From Acidimicrobiaceae bacterium (GTDB taxonomy: Bacteria; Actinomycetota; Acidimicrobiia; Acidimicrobiales; RAAP-2), in NCBI GenBank assembly GCA_003160115.1, contig PLQL01000024.1:103872-148550 (forward strand): a stretch of DNA of 44,679 nt, written 5' to 3'. Positions within the stretch are counted from its first letter, which is position 1. Each line of letters starts with the position of its first letter. A program made the position numbers and the translations under genes. Below are positions 28,661 to 40,178 of the stretch, one piece after another. The notes below the pieces were generated by a model. The model searched no databases, had not been told where the DNA came from, and was given only the letters and a program-made list of their open reading frames with translations.

Positions 28661-30078
28661 CGTCCCTGCGCGATCTCGAGCACGTGCGCGGCAGCGAACA
28701 GCTGGGCCTCGCTGCGACCCGGTCCGAGCAACTGCACACCGACCGGCAGTCCGTGCTCGCCCACGCCAAAGGGCACGGACAAGGCCGCCTCGCCCGCGAG
28801 GTTGGTGGGGATCGTGAAGATATCCGACAAGTACATCGCCATAGGGTCACTGATCTTGGAACCCAGTTCGAAGGCCACCGACGGGGTCGTCGCGCCAAGC
28901 AGCAGATCCACCTGGGCGTAAGCACGGGCGAAGGCCTCGATCATCATCGTGCGGACCTTCAGCGCCTGAGCGTAGTAGGCGTCGTAGTAACCGGCCGAGA
29001 GCGCGTAGGTGCCGAGCATGATGCGCCGCTTGACCTCGTCACCGAATCCCGCGGTTCGCGTCGCCTCGTTCATCGCGGTGACGTCCACGCCCTCCACGCG
29101 CAGCCCGTAGCGCACGCCATCGTAGCGAGCGAGGTTGCTCGACGCCTCGGCGGGCGCGAGGACGTAGTACGCGCTCAGCCCCAGTCGGAACTCGGGGATT
29201 GACAGTTCGACGACGGTGGCTCCCGCGTCGCGCAGGGCCTGGGCGGCGGCGTCGACGGAGGCAACGACGTCCTCGTCGGCGCCGTCGACGAGGTCGCGAA
29301 CCAAACCAACACGTTTGCCCGACACACCGTCGTTGACGTGAGCCACCAGGGTTGGCGACGGTTCGGGTAGCGACGTCGAGTCCAGGGGGTCGTGACCCGC
29401 GATGACCTCGAGCAGCATCGCGGCGTCGGTGACGTTCTTCGCGAATGGTCCAATCTGGTCGAGCGAGCTCGCGAAGGCGATCAGTCCGTAGCGCGAGACC
29501 AGACCGTAGGAGGGTTTCACGCCGATGAGCCCGCACAGGGCGGCGGGTTGACGAATCGAACCACCGGTGTCGCTGCCGAGTGAAATCGGCGTCATGTCCG
29601 CCGCGACCGCAGCCGCGGAGCCCCCCGAGGAGCCCCCGGGCACCCGAGAGGGGTCGAGTGGGTTACGCGTAGGTCCAAAGGCCGAGTTCTCGGTCGACGA
29701 TCCCATGGCGAACTCGTCGAGGTTGGTCTTTCCCACCGGCACCGCTCCCGCGGCGAGGAGACGGTCGACCACGGTCGCGTTGTAGGGCGGTCGCCAGCCC
29801 TCGAGGATGCGCGACGAACACGTCGTAGGAATACCGCGCGTGCAGAGGTTGTCCTTGAGCGCGATCGGCACGCCCGCGAGTGGACCCGCGTCTTCGCCGC
29901 GCGAGATCGCGTCGTCCACGGCTTGCGCCTGACGTCGGGCGCCCTCCTCGTCGACGTAGAGAAAAACGTTGAGCTCGTCGTTGTGGGCCTTTATCGCCCC
30001 GAGCGCGGTCTCGAGTTCCTCGGTCGCCGTCGTGGCGCCGCTTCGCACGTCGTGAACGGTCTGCTCGGCGGTCTTCAC
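28657..30078 (-). CDS. gatA: Asp-tRNA(Asn)/Glu-tRNA(Gln) amidotransferase subunit A
   Basis: Glutaminase subunit of GatCAB, 473 residues, amidase-signature family. The Ser-cisSer-Lys triad is visible: Lys in VPIALKDNLCT, the glycine/serine signature GGSSGGSAAAVAADM, and the nucleophile Ser in GSDTGGSIRQPA. GFGDEVKRRIMLGTYALSAGYYDAYY is also typical of GatA. The GTG start overlaps the gatC stop by four bases (GTGA), so all three subunits are translationally coupled. Confidence 0.95.
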   Translation of the reverse strand: MKTAEQTVHDVRSGATTATEELETALGAIKAHNDELNVFLYVDEEGARRQAQAVDDAISRGEDAGPLAGVPIALKDNLCTRGIPTTCSSRILEGWRPPYNATVVDRLLAAGAVPVGKTNLDEFAMGSSTENSAFGPTRNPLDPSRVPGGSSGGSAAAVAADMTPISLGSDTGGSIRQPAALCGLIGVKPSYGLVSRYGLIAFASSLDQIGPFAKNVTDAAMLLEVIAGHDPLDSTSLPEPSPTLVAHVNDGVSGKRVGLVRDLVDGADEDVVASVDAAAQALRDAGATVVELSIPEFRLGLSAYYVLAPAEASSNLARYDGVRYGLRVEGVDVTAMNEATRTAGFGDEVKRRIMLGTYALSAGYYDAYYAQALKVRTMMIEAFARAYAQVDLLLGATTPSVAFELGSKISDPMAMYLSDIFTIPTNLAGEAALSVPFGVGEHGLPVGVQLLGPGRSEAQLFAAAHVLEIAQGR

Positions 30079-30377
30079 GGCGCCTCTCCCATGATGCGCG
30101 GCACCGCGAAGCGTCCGTCCTGGGCGTCGGGGGCCATCGCGAGCACCTCGTCGCGGTCCAGACTCGGACGCACGACGTCGTCACGCACGACGTTGACGAG
30201 CCCAAAGGGGTGCGAGGTCGCCTCGACGTTCTCCAAGTCGAGCGAGCTCATGTCATTGGCGTGCTCGAGAACTTGGCCGAGCTGCTCGGTGAACCGGTCC
30301 AGTTCGGCGTCACTCAGGGTCAGTCGGGCCAACTTCGCGACGTGCGCGACGTCCTCGCGACGCAACACCGAGCTCAT
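30075..30377 (-). CDS. gatC: Asp-tRNA(Asn)/Glu-tRNA(Gln) amidotransferase subunit C
   Basis: Small 100-residue subunit that wraps around GatA and GatB and stabilises the complex. The helix DVAHVAKLARLTLSDAELDRFTEQL and the later LRDD-like stretch VVRDDVVRPSLDRDEVLAMAPD are characteristic, and the end RFAVPRIMG is well conserved in GatC. The ATG overlaps the stop of the upstream hydrolase gene by four bases. Confidence 0.92.
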   Translation of the reverse strand: MSSVLRREDVAHVAKLARLTLSDAELDRFTEQLGQVLEHANDMSSLDLENVEATSHPFGLVNVVRDDVVRPSLDRDEVLAMAPDAQDGRFAVPRIMGEAP

Positions 30378-31126
30378 GACTTCAAGAAAGTGTGCAGGAA
30401 GTCGACCGTGCTCGTTTCGACGATCTCTTGATCATTGTCGATGGTCGCTACGTGATAGGAATTCTCGAGCCACACCCGCTCGACCGGACCAGATGACTTC
30501 GCCACAATCTCGTCACCGTTGTCCGAGGTAACGACGTGGTCCTCGCGACTCGACAGCACAAGGCTCGGCGCGGTGATCTTTGCGAGGTCGTGGTGCACCT
30601 CGACCAAGCCATCGAAGAGGCTCAACACGCAACGAAGCGGCGTCGCCGAATAGGACGCCTCGACGCCGCCTTCCTTCTTGATGTCCGAGCCAATGGACTC
30701 CATGGACTCCATACCCGAATCGATGAGCGCCTGGAGGCCGTCGACGAGCTCGTCGCTGGGCTTCATCACGACTGGATTGATGAACACGAGCGCGGCGACG
30801 TCGCGCCGTTCGCCTACGAAGGCCGTCAGTCCGCCACCCATGGAAAGACCAACGACGGCGACGTGACTGCAACGCTGCTCGAGCCCGTCGAAGGCCTCGA
30901 GCGCGGCCCCGGACCAGTCCGACCAGGACGTGGTCATCATGTCCTCGACCGTGGTCCCGTGTCCGGGAAGGCGAGGCAGCTCGACGCTGAAACCTTGGCC
31001 GGCGATTCGCTCGGCGAGTGAACGCATCGAGCTCGGATTGCCAGTAAAACCGTGCAGGACCAGTACCCCGAGGGGACCGTTGGTGGCCGAATAGGGCTCG
31101 CAGCCCGGCATAATCGCAGTGGTCAT
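30374..31126 (-). CDS. alpha/beta hydrolase (carboxylesterase/monoglyceride-lipase-like)
   Basis: Serine hydrolase of 250 residues. Motifs in order: LVLHGFTGNPSSM (oxyanion region), ELPRLPGHGTTVEDM, the nucleophile elbow VVGLSMGGGLTA, the acid in LSSREDHVVT and the catalytic His in LENSYHVATID. The pattern resembles Est30-type carboxylesterases acting on short acyl esters. I prefer ATG 31126 to a TTG nine bases upstream. It is coupled to gatC by ATGA and starts 11 bases after the MFS stop, so it is part of the same operon; its link to amidotransferase function is not obvious. Confidence 0.88.
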   Translation of the reverse strand: MTTAIMPGCEPYSATNGPLGVLVLHGFTGNPSSMRSLAERIAGQGFSVELPRLPGHGTTVEDMMTTSWSDWSGAALEAFDGLEQRCSHVAVVGLSMGGGLTAFVGERRDVAALVFINPVVMKPSDELVDGLQALIDSGMESMESIGSDIKKEGGVEASYSATPLRCVLSLFDGLVEVHHDLAKITAPSLVLSSREDHVVTSDNGDEIVAKSSGPVERVWLENSYHVATIDNDQEIVETSTVDFLHTFLKS

Positions 31127-31137
31127 AGGGTGCAAGC

Positions 31138-32760
31138 CTATCGGTCGTCAAGCACCCGTCGTCGAGCGTGCTCACGGGGTATCGAGCGCATGAAGGTCGC
31201 CGCGATAAGTCCGAGCGCCGCGACGCCCGAGCCGATGAGAAACGGCAGGTGAAAGGTCGCGAGCAACGCGGGTCCCGGTTTGGCGTTGAGCAATCCCCGA
31301 CGTCGCACGAGGGCCTGTTGCACGGTCTCGAGCACCTGGATGCCCGCGACCTCACCCACCTGCATGGCGAGCAGCTGCGCGGCGGACATGACCCCGAACT
31401 CGCTGGTCTTCACCTCGTTGGCCATGACCGAGCTCGACGAGGGCATCGCGGTGCCCATGCCCAGCCCCGACAGCGCCAGCGCGATCGCGACGAACCAGGC
31501 GCCACTGCTCGGATGCAGCAACGCGAACATCGCGAGAGATCCCGTGAGGAACGTCGCACCCGCGACCGCGCTCACGCGTTCACCAATACGCACCGCGGCG
31601 TAGCCCGCGATGGGTGAGCACAGCGCGAACGTGAGGGGTCGAGCGATGGCGAGCGCGCCGACGTGGGGAATGGAGTAGCCGTAGCCCTTCTCCATGAGCA
31701 GGGGGAACAAGAAGAAGGCACCGAAGTAGGCGAAGTTCGCCGTCGCCCGCAACACCATGGGCATCACGAAGTTACGCCGTCGAAAATAATAGGCGGGAAT
31801 GAGCGGATTCTGCGCGTGTCGGATACGTTGCACGAATACCGCGGTCAAGACCACCGACCCGATGAACAGCGCCAAAGTCCAATAGTTGGTCCACCCGATC
31901 GAGGGTCCGACGGACAGTCCCAGCATGAGCGCCGTCACCGCGAGCGAGAGCGACCAACTACCGATCCAGTCCATCCTCTTGAACTCGGCGCGCGCCTCGG
32001 CCTTCTTCGCGGCTTCTTCGTGGTCGAGGCCGCGACGACGCGGTAGCAGGATCGCCACCACGACGAAGGCCAGCACGATCAGCACTAGTTGGAACCAGAA
32101 CAACGCGCGCCACCCGAAGGCCGCGATGATCGGCGATCCCAAGGAGACGCCGATCACCGGCCCACCCGCGCCTACGAGCGACCACCAGCCCATTGCCTTG
32201 ACCCGGTCTTGGGGACTGAAGACCATGTTGATCAACGCGCCCGACGCCGTGCCAGTCGCCGCGCCCTGGACGCCGTCGAGCGTGCGCGCGAACAACAACA
32301 TGTCGACGTTATGCGACAGTGCGGTGAGGATCGCCGACACCATCGCACCCGCCAGACCGAAGAGATAGAGACGTCGGTGCCCGAAGATGTCCCCGGTCTT
32401 GCCGAGTATCGGGGCCGCCAGCCCGTAGGCGAGCAACGGTCCCACCATGGTCCAGGTGAGCACCGTGACGCTCGTGTGGAACTGTGACGCGACCGTCGGC
32501 AGGGCGACAATAAACACGGTGAAGGTGAAGTTGAGCGCGAACAGACCCGCGAGCAACGACCACAGGACCCACCATTCATAACGACTCGAACCCTCCGCGC
32601 GCGCTTGCACGCGTGCGCGCAACAGCAACATCCAGTTGAGGTCGCTGCCCGCCTCGCTGCCTAGGGTGCCGAAGGCCGCGCCCGCCGGGTCGCTACGGGC
32701 GTTGAGCAGACCGTCCGGATCGTCACGGTCAAGGTGCGCCGGCGGGCGCGAGTCACTCAC
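31138..32760 (-). CDS. MFS transporter, DHA2-like
   Basis: Major facilitator permease of 540 residues. A polar N-terminal stretch of about 60 residues precedes the first helix (WVLWSLLAGLFALNFTFTVF). Twelve to fourteen hydrophobic helices follow; the motif-A-like loop GKTGDIFGHRRLYLFG lies between helices 2 and 3. Helix patterns such as MGWWSLVGAGGPVIGVSLG (motif C-like) suggest a drug/proton antiporter type, so export of a small molecule is likely, with unknown substrate. The GTG start overlaps the SDR stop by four bases (GTGA). Confidence 0.85.
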   Translation of the reverse strand: MSDSRPPAHLDRDDPDGLLNARSDPAGAAFGTLGSEAGSDLNWMLLLRARVQARAEGSSRYEWWVLWSLLAGLFALNFTFTVFIVALPTVASQFHTSVTVLTWTMVGPLLAYGLAAPILGKTGDIFGHRRLYLFGLAGAMVSAILTALSHNVDMLLFARTLDGVQGAATGTASGALINMVFSPQDRVKAMGWWSLVGAGGPVIGVSLGSPIIAAFGWRALFWFQLVLIVLAFVVVAILLPRRRGLDHEEAAKKAEARAEFKRMDWIGSWSLSLAVTALMLGLSVGPSIGWTNYWTLALFIGSVVLTAVFVQRIRHAQNPLIPAYYFRRRNFVMPMVLRATANFAYFGAFFLFPLLMEKGYGYSIPHVGALAIARPLTFALCSPIAGYAAVRIGERVSAVAGATFLTGSLAMFALLHPSSGAWFVAIALALSGLGMGTAMPSSSSVMANEVKTSEFGVMSAAQLLAMQVGEVAGIQVLETVQQALVRRRGLLNAKPGPALLATFHLPFLIGSGVAALGLIAATFMRSIPREHARRRVLDDR

Positions 32761-33635
32761 TTGAGCAGCGTCGGCAGTTGTCGAGCGAGTTCGGCTACCT
32801 CCCAGCGATCGTGCTTCTCGAGGGTCTCGGTCATGGTCCAGTTCTGGAACTTGCGCACCGTGCCACCTTGGACGAAGAACACTTGGCCGTTCGCCTCGCA
32901 GTCCTCCATCGCCAACGTCGCCACGAGCGGTGAGATGTTGGCAGGGTCCCAGACGTCAAAGACCGCGGCGTCGGTGGGCTTGACTACGTAATCCGACAGT
33001 CCCGGCGTGGATTCGGTCATTCTCGTGCGTGCGGCGGGCGCGATCGCGTTAGCGCGCACGCCGTAGCGCGCGAGCTCTTCGGCGATGATGACCGTGAAAG
33101 CGGCGATACCGGCCTTCGCCGCGCCGTAGTTGGACTGGCCGACGTTGCCGAGCAGACCCGACGTCGAGGACGTATTGATAATCGACGCCTTGACGGGGTG
33201 GCCCGCCTTGGCCTGTTCGCGCCAGTACGTGGCGGCGTGGCGGGTGGGCACGAAGTGGCCCTTCAGGTGCACGTTGATCACCGAATCCCAGTCTTCTTCG
33301 CTCAAATTCACGAGCACGCGGTCGCGCAAGATGCCGGCGTTGTTCACCAGCACGTGCAATTCACCGAAGGAGTCGAGCGCCGTCTTGATCAGACGCTCGC
33401 CACCCTCCCAGGTCGCGATGTTGTCGTGGTTGGCGACGGCGTCGCCGCCCATGTCCTTGATCTCAGCGACCACTTCTTCGGCGGGCGACGCCGTCGCGGA
33501 CGAACCATCGAGGCCTCCCCCGAGGTCGTTGACCACGACCTTGGCACCCTCGGCCGCGAAGAGCAGGGCGTGCTCTCGACCTATCCCTCGTCCCGCGCCG
33601 GTGATGATCGCGACGCGACCGTCAAGTGCACCCAT
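32757..33635 (-). CDS. short-chain dehydrogenase/reductase (17-beta-HSD4-like)
   Basis: NAD(P)-dependent oxidoreductase of 292 residues. TGAGRGIGREHALLFAAEGA is the nucleotide site, VNDLGGGLDG the second-strand end seen in peroxisomal multifunctional-enzyme relatives, LVNNAGILRD the NAG motif, and the active site has Ser in IINTSSTSGLLG plus Y-x3-K in QSNYGAAKAG. It likely acts on a 3-hydroxyacyl-CoA or a steroid/fatty alcohol. GAGGGGG precedes the ATG. It is the first gene of an operon reading on through MFS, hydrolase and gatCAB; a candidate TACAAT -10 lies in the upstream gap. Confidence 0.88.
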   Translation of the reverse strand: MGALDGRVAIITGAGRGIGREHALLFAAEGAKVVVNDLGGGLDGSSATASPAEEVVAEIKDMGGDAVANHDNIATWEGGERLIKTALDSFGELHVLVNNAGILRDRVLVNLSEEDWDSVINVHLKGHFVPTRHAATYWREQAKAGHPVKASIINTSSTSGLLGNVGQSNYGAAKAGIAAFTVIIAEELARYGVRANAIAPAARTRMTESTPGLSDYVVKPTDAAVFDVWDPANISPLVATLAMEDCEANGQVFFVQGGTVRKFQNWTMTETLEKHDRWEVAELARQLPTLLK

Positions 33636-33662
33636 GGTGTCCCCCTCAATAGTGATGTCCCG

Positions 33663-33668
33663 ATTGTA
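33663..33668 (-). promoter_or_regulatory. candidate -10 element of the SDR-MFS-gatCAB operon
   Basis: TACAAT on the minus strand, about 27 bases before the SDR start, between the small CxxC protein gene and the SDR gene. No convincing -35 is visible. Confidence 0.4.
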
Positions 33669-33684
33669 ATGACGATTTAGAGAC

Positions 33685-33978
33685 TTACTTGAAGTCGCCG
33701 TGACGCCAGAACGAAGGTGGTCGGGCGTGCGCGTGGTAGTGATCGGGAATATTGCGCATGTGGTCGTCGACCTTCCAGTTGCCTACGCCGAATTCCTGAT
33801 CCGCTACCGCGCCGAGGCTCTCGAGCAGGCGCGACTTCACTTCGGGCGGGGGTGCGACGTCGTGCTCGCGCCAGACCACCATCGGCACGACGCATATCTC
33901 ACAGTCGGCTATCCAGCAGACGTCGTCCTCGAAGTAGCGCGTGGTGATCACCGCAGCCTCGCAAAGCTCGCAGCTCAT
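33685..33978 (-). CDS. small Cys/His-rich protein, HIT-like ending
   Basis: Protein of 97 residues, not confidently assigned. Cys3 and Cys6 (CELC), Cys21, Cys26 and Cys29 could bind a metal. VPMVVWREHD follows, and near the end DHYHAHARP places His80, His82 and His84 in an H-x-H-x-H pattern reminiscent of the histidine-triad nucleotide-binding fold. I think it a divergent HIT-like or zinc protein. The ATG at 33978 overlaps the stop of the degenerate PASTA kinase by four bases (ATGA), so the two are co-translated and may work together. Confidence 0.7.
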   Translation of the reverse strand: MSCELCEAAVITTRYFEDDVCWIADCEICVVPMVVWREHDVAPPPEVKSRLLESLGAVADQEFGVGNWKVDDHMRNIPDHYHAHARPPSFWRHGDFK

Positions 33979-35867
33979 TCTTGGACGTTCAGCGTCACCG
34001 TCGCGTGCCACTTGACCATCGTGCCCGCCGTGGGCACCTCAGAGACGACTGACTTCCACGCGGGCGAATCCGCCCCGGGACCCTGCGTGACGTAGTAGAG
34101 CTCGGCTTTTTGCATCGCCGCGATCACCTCGGCCTGGTTGAAACCCACGACGTTGGGCATCGCTCGCAGTCCCTCGCCCGCCAAGGTCGTCGTAGTGGTT
34201 GAGGTGGTAGTGCCGTTCGGGGCCAGCGTGGTCGTGGTCGTGGTCGCGGAGCTCGGTCCGCTGCTCAGCGCGAGCACCACCGTCGAACCCTTCGGCACCG
34301 AGACGGGGTTGCGCGACGCGTGATAGAGCACGGCGGCGACGGCGCCCGCGGGCACGGTGGCGCTTGCTTCGGTCTCCGAACTGGGGCACTGCGCCGTGAT
34401 CTGGGCGAGCTTCAGTTTGGCGGTGTCGGCGGCACAACTGTGACCGAGCAGTCCCGTCGGCAGGGTGACAAGCGTCGGCCCGCTCGAGATCGTGACCGTG
34501 ATGTCCAGACCGGACTTGGACTTGGTGCCCGCCGCGGGCGTCTGGGTCACGATGTCGTTGGCGGGAACCGTCTGGGAGATCGCGTGCTGATTGACCGTGA
34601 GCGTGAAGCCGTCACCCTTTAGGAGTTGGGAAGCCTGGGTGACCGTGAGGTTGGTGAGGTTCGGCACGACGTGGTCTTGGTTCAACAACCCGAGCTTCCA
34701 CACCGCACCCGCGCCCACGGCGACGATCACGATGAGGGCGGCCGCGACGAGGTAGCCGATTCGGCGGGGTCGCGTCACGCGACCTGGCGGCAAGGGTTCG
34801 TAACCGTAGGGTGCGGTGCGACGTGGTGGACCTTGGGTGGGTGGTGCACCTCCGTCAGGCTCGTCGAAGCGCGGTGCGCGCACGCGAACCGGCGGGGTCA
34901 GCGGATGGGGCGCGGTACCGGCGTGCAACGGCGGTGTGGTGCCAGCGACCTGGTCGGGCGACGGTGGGCGAAAGCCGATTGACGTGCGCGGTTCGGTCGG
35001 TGTGAACTGCGCCAGGATCGGCACCTCGCCGTGTTGATTACGCAGCGTGAGTGGCGCGGAGTCGACGACCGCCGCGCCGAGTCGATTGGAGAATTGTTCG
35101 GCGTTGAGACGGAGCCGCGGATCGGACACCGCCGCTTGGGCGAGCAGCATGTCCAGCGTGCCCAACTCCACGCGCACCGGCAAAGGTGAGTTCACCCGTG
35201 CGCGCAATACCGCGTCGACGCTCAGGCCGTCAAAGGCCGAGGTCCCCGTTGCCGCTTCGAACAGGATCAGTGCGAGCGAGTAGACGTCCGACTCGGGTCC
35301 CGCGGGCTCACCCAGGGCCTGCTCGGGACTCAGGTAGCGCACGTCGTCGAGCGAGAGCCGATCACGGTAGGCGTCGCCCAGCCCGGCCAGGGCGATATCG
35401 CTCACGCGTACCCGTCCCTCGTCGTCGAAGAGCAGCTTGTCCGGTGAGAGGTCAGCGTGCACGAAGCCGTTCGCGTGCACGTAACTGAGCGCGCTCGCCA
35501 CGTCACGGCCGAGACGGGCCACGTCGTCCACGCCAAGGACGCGGCCGGTCGCAAGAATGTCCTCCAAGGAGCCACCGTCAAGGTATTCGGTGATCATGAA
35601 GATGGCGCCCGACTCTTGGCCGCCGTCAAACACGCGCGCCAAGTGAGGGTGGCTTAAGGTGGCGGCTCGTACGATCCGGTCGCGAAAGGCCCGGCGTACT
35701 CCTTCGTGCGCGGCGAGCGACGGCAAGAGGACCTTGACGATGACCTGGCGGTGCAGCGAGAGGTCTTCGGCGAGATAGACCTCCGCGGTGGCTCCGACAC
35801 CCAGCTGTTCGAGGATGCGATAGCGACCCGCGAGGTCGTGGCCGTTGACGAAAGTAGGAAACACCAT
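33975..35867 (-). CDS. PASTA-domain Ser/Thr kinase homologue with degenerate catalytic loop
   Basis: Membrane protein of 630 residues. Kinase-like domain at about 15-265: GVGATAEVYLAED, the VAIK-lysine equivalent Lys45 and the EYLDGG hinge are present. The catalytic loop reads HADLSPDKLL instead of HRDLKPxN: Asp139 is kept, Lys becomes Ser141 and the Mg-binding Asn becomes Lys144; DFG is SDIA with Asp157. It may be a pseudokinase or very weak kinase. A Pro-rich linker (about 290-365), one transmembrane helix (about 370-392), then two PASTA-like units, a Thr-rich linker (541-561) and a final PASTA repeat lie outside the cell. No ribosome site is seen at ATG 35867; TAGGGT lies nine bases upstream. 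It follows ligA by 26 bases. Confidence 0.85.
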   Translation of the reverse strand: MVFPTFVNGHDLAGRYRILEQLGVGATAEVYLAEDLSLHRQVIVKVLLPSLAAHEGVRRAFRDRIVRAATLSHPHLARVFDGGQESGAIFMITEYLDGGSLEDILATGRVLGVDDVARLGRDVASALSYVHANGFVHADLSPDKLLFDDEGRVRVSDIALAGLGDAYRDRLSLDDVRYLSPEQALGEPAGPESDVYSLALILFEAATGTSAFDGLSVDAVLRARVNSPLPVRVELGTLDMLLAQAAVSDPRLRLNAEQFSNRLGAAVVDSAPLTLRNQHGEVPILAQFTPTEPRTSIGFRPPSPDQVAGTTPPLHAGTAPHPLTPPVRVRAPRFDEPDGGAPPTQGPPRRTAPYGYEPLPPGRVTRPRRIGYLVAAALIVIVAVGAGAVWKLGLLNQDHVVPNLTNLTVTQASQLLKGDGFTLTVNQHAISQTVPANDIVTQTPAAGTKSKSGLDITVTISSGPTLVTLPTGLLGHSCAADTAKLKLAQITAQCPSSETEASATVPAGAVAAVLYHASRNPVSVPKGSTVVLALSSGPSSATTTTTTLAPNGTTTSTTTTTLAGEGLRAMPNVVGFNQAEVIAAMQKAELYYVTQGPGADSPAWKSVVSEVPTAGTMVKWHATVTLNVQE

Positions 35868-35893
35868 GCACTAACAACCCTAGTAAGGAAGGG

Positions 35894-38982
<3,089 letters not shown>

Positions 38983-39005
38983 TGTTCCATTCTGCCAGTT
39001 GTCGG

Positions 39006-40178
39006 TTACTTCTCAACCTCGCCGTGCAACCGATAGACCACCGACGAGAGAACGGCGATGAGACGGTCAACCTCGTCCTCGGTGGTTTCTGGACCCATGG
39101 AGAGCCGCAGCGATCCCCGGGCCCGTTCAGGCGCGACCCCCATCGCCTCTAATACGTGGCTGGCAATCGCCGCCCCGCTCGAACAACTCGACGCCGCCGA
39201 AGCGCACACGCCCGCTTGATCGAGCAAGAAGAGGACCTCGTCGCTCGCCAGTCCCGCGAAAGTCACGTGCGCGGTCCCGGGGACCTTACGCGCGGCCGGG
39301 GCCGTGACGGTACAACCCGGCAGGAAACTCAGTGCCGCGCACAACTTGTGTTGGAAGTCGATGACCCGGTCGTTCACTTCGACCAGTTCCTTCTGGGTCA
39401 GGCGTACCGCGGCGGCGAGCCCGACGCACGCAGCCACGTCGACCGTGCCACCGCGACGTCCTCGCTCCTGCCCGCCACCGGGCACCAAACCAACCAGGGG
39501 GACCTCACGGCGCATGACCAACGCACCCGCGTTGACGGGACCGCCAATCTTGTGCGCGCAGATTGACACCAGGTCCGTCGTCGAGGTCACGGTGGGAAGA
39601 TAGAGCCACGGGGCCGCGGCGACGGCGTCGGTGTGCGTGGTCACACCACCGGGAACGTGGCCCATGGCCATCGAGCTCACGCCGTCGAGGGGCTGACACA
39701 CGCCGGTTTCGTTGTTGACCGTCATGACACTCACGATGGCGACGTCAGGATCGAGGGCTTCACGCAACGACTCGAGGTCTACGACGCCATCGGCGTCAAC
39801 GTCGACGAGACGATGTTCCACGTTCTCATACTGTTGGGCGACGAACTGCGCAGCGTCGAGGACCGAGTCGTGTTCTACGCGCGACGTGACGACCACGCTC
39901 TTGTCGTGCGTCGCTCGATGCGCCAACGTCGTGCCCACGATGGCGAGGTGACATGACTCGGTACCACCGCCCGTGAAGATCACGCCACCCGGCTTGGCGC
40001 CCACGAACTCGGCCACTTCGTCGCGAGCTTCTTCGACGGCCCGACGAGCCTCGCGCGCGGCGCGGTGAGAACCCGAAGGGTTGCCCACGACACCGTGCTG
40101 CCAGCGTTGCATCGCGTCGGTTACCTCGTCGCGACGCGGGGCCGAAGCGGCGTGATCGAAGTAGAGCTGTTCGGTCAT
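39006..40178 (-). CDS. cysteine desulfurase (class V aminotransferase)
   Basis: PLP enzyme of 390 residues that releases sulfur from cysteine as a protein persulfide. HAASAPRRDEV and NPSGSHRAAREA open the chain; SVMTVNNETGV, the PLP lysine in ICAHKIGGPVNAG, and the persulfide cysteine in the loop ASSCSSGAAIASHVLEAMG are all present. The short SCSSG loop is the group II/IscS-like type seen beside mnmA in actinobacteria, so it most likely feeds tRNA thiolation and possibly Fe-S assembly. ATG 40178 overlaps the aldehyde dehydrogenase stop by four bases. Confidence 0.92.
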   Translation of the reverse strand: MTEQLYFDHAASAPRRDEVTDAMQRWQHGVVGNPSGSHRAAREARRAVEEARDEVAEFVGAKPGGVIFTGGGTESCHLAIVGTTLAHRATHDKSVVVTSRVEHDSVLDAAQFVAQQYENVEHRLVDVDADGVVDLESLREALDPDVAIVSVMTVNNETGVCQPLDGVSSMAMGHVPGGVTTHTDAVAAAPWLYLPTVTSTTDLVSICAHKIGGPVNAGALVMRREVPLVGLVPGGGQERGRRGGTVDVAACVGLAAAVRLTQKELVEVNDRVIDFQHKLCAALSFLPGCTVTAPAARKVPGTAHVTFAGLASDEVLFLLDQAGVCASAASSCSSGAAIASHVLEAMGVAPERARGSLRLSMGPETTEDEVDRLIAVLSSVVYRLHGEVEK

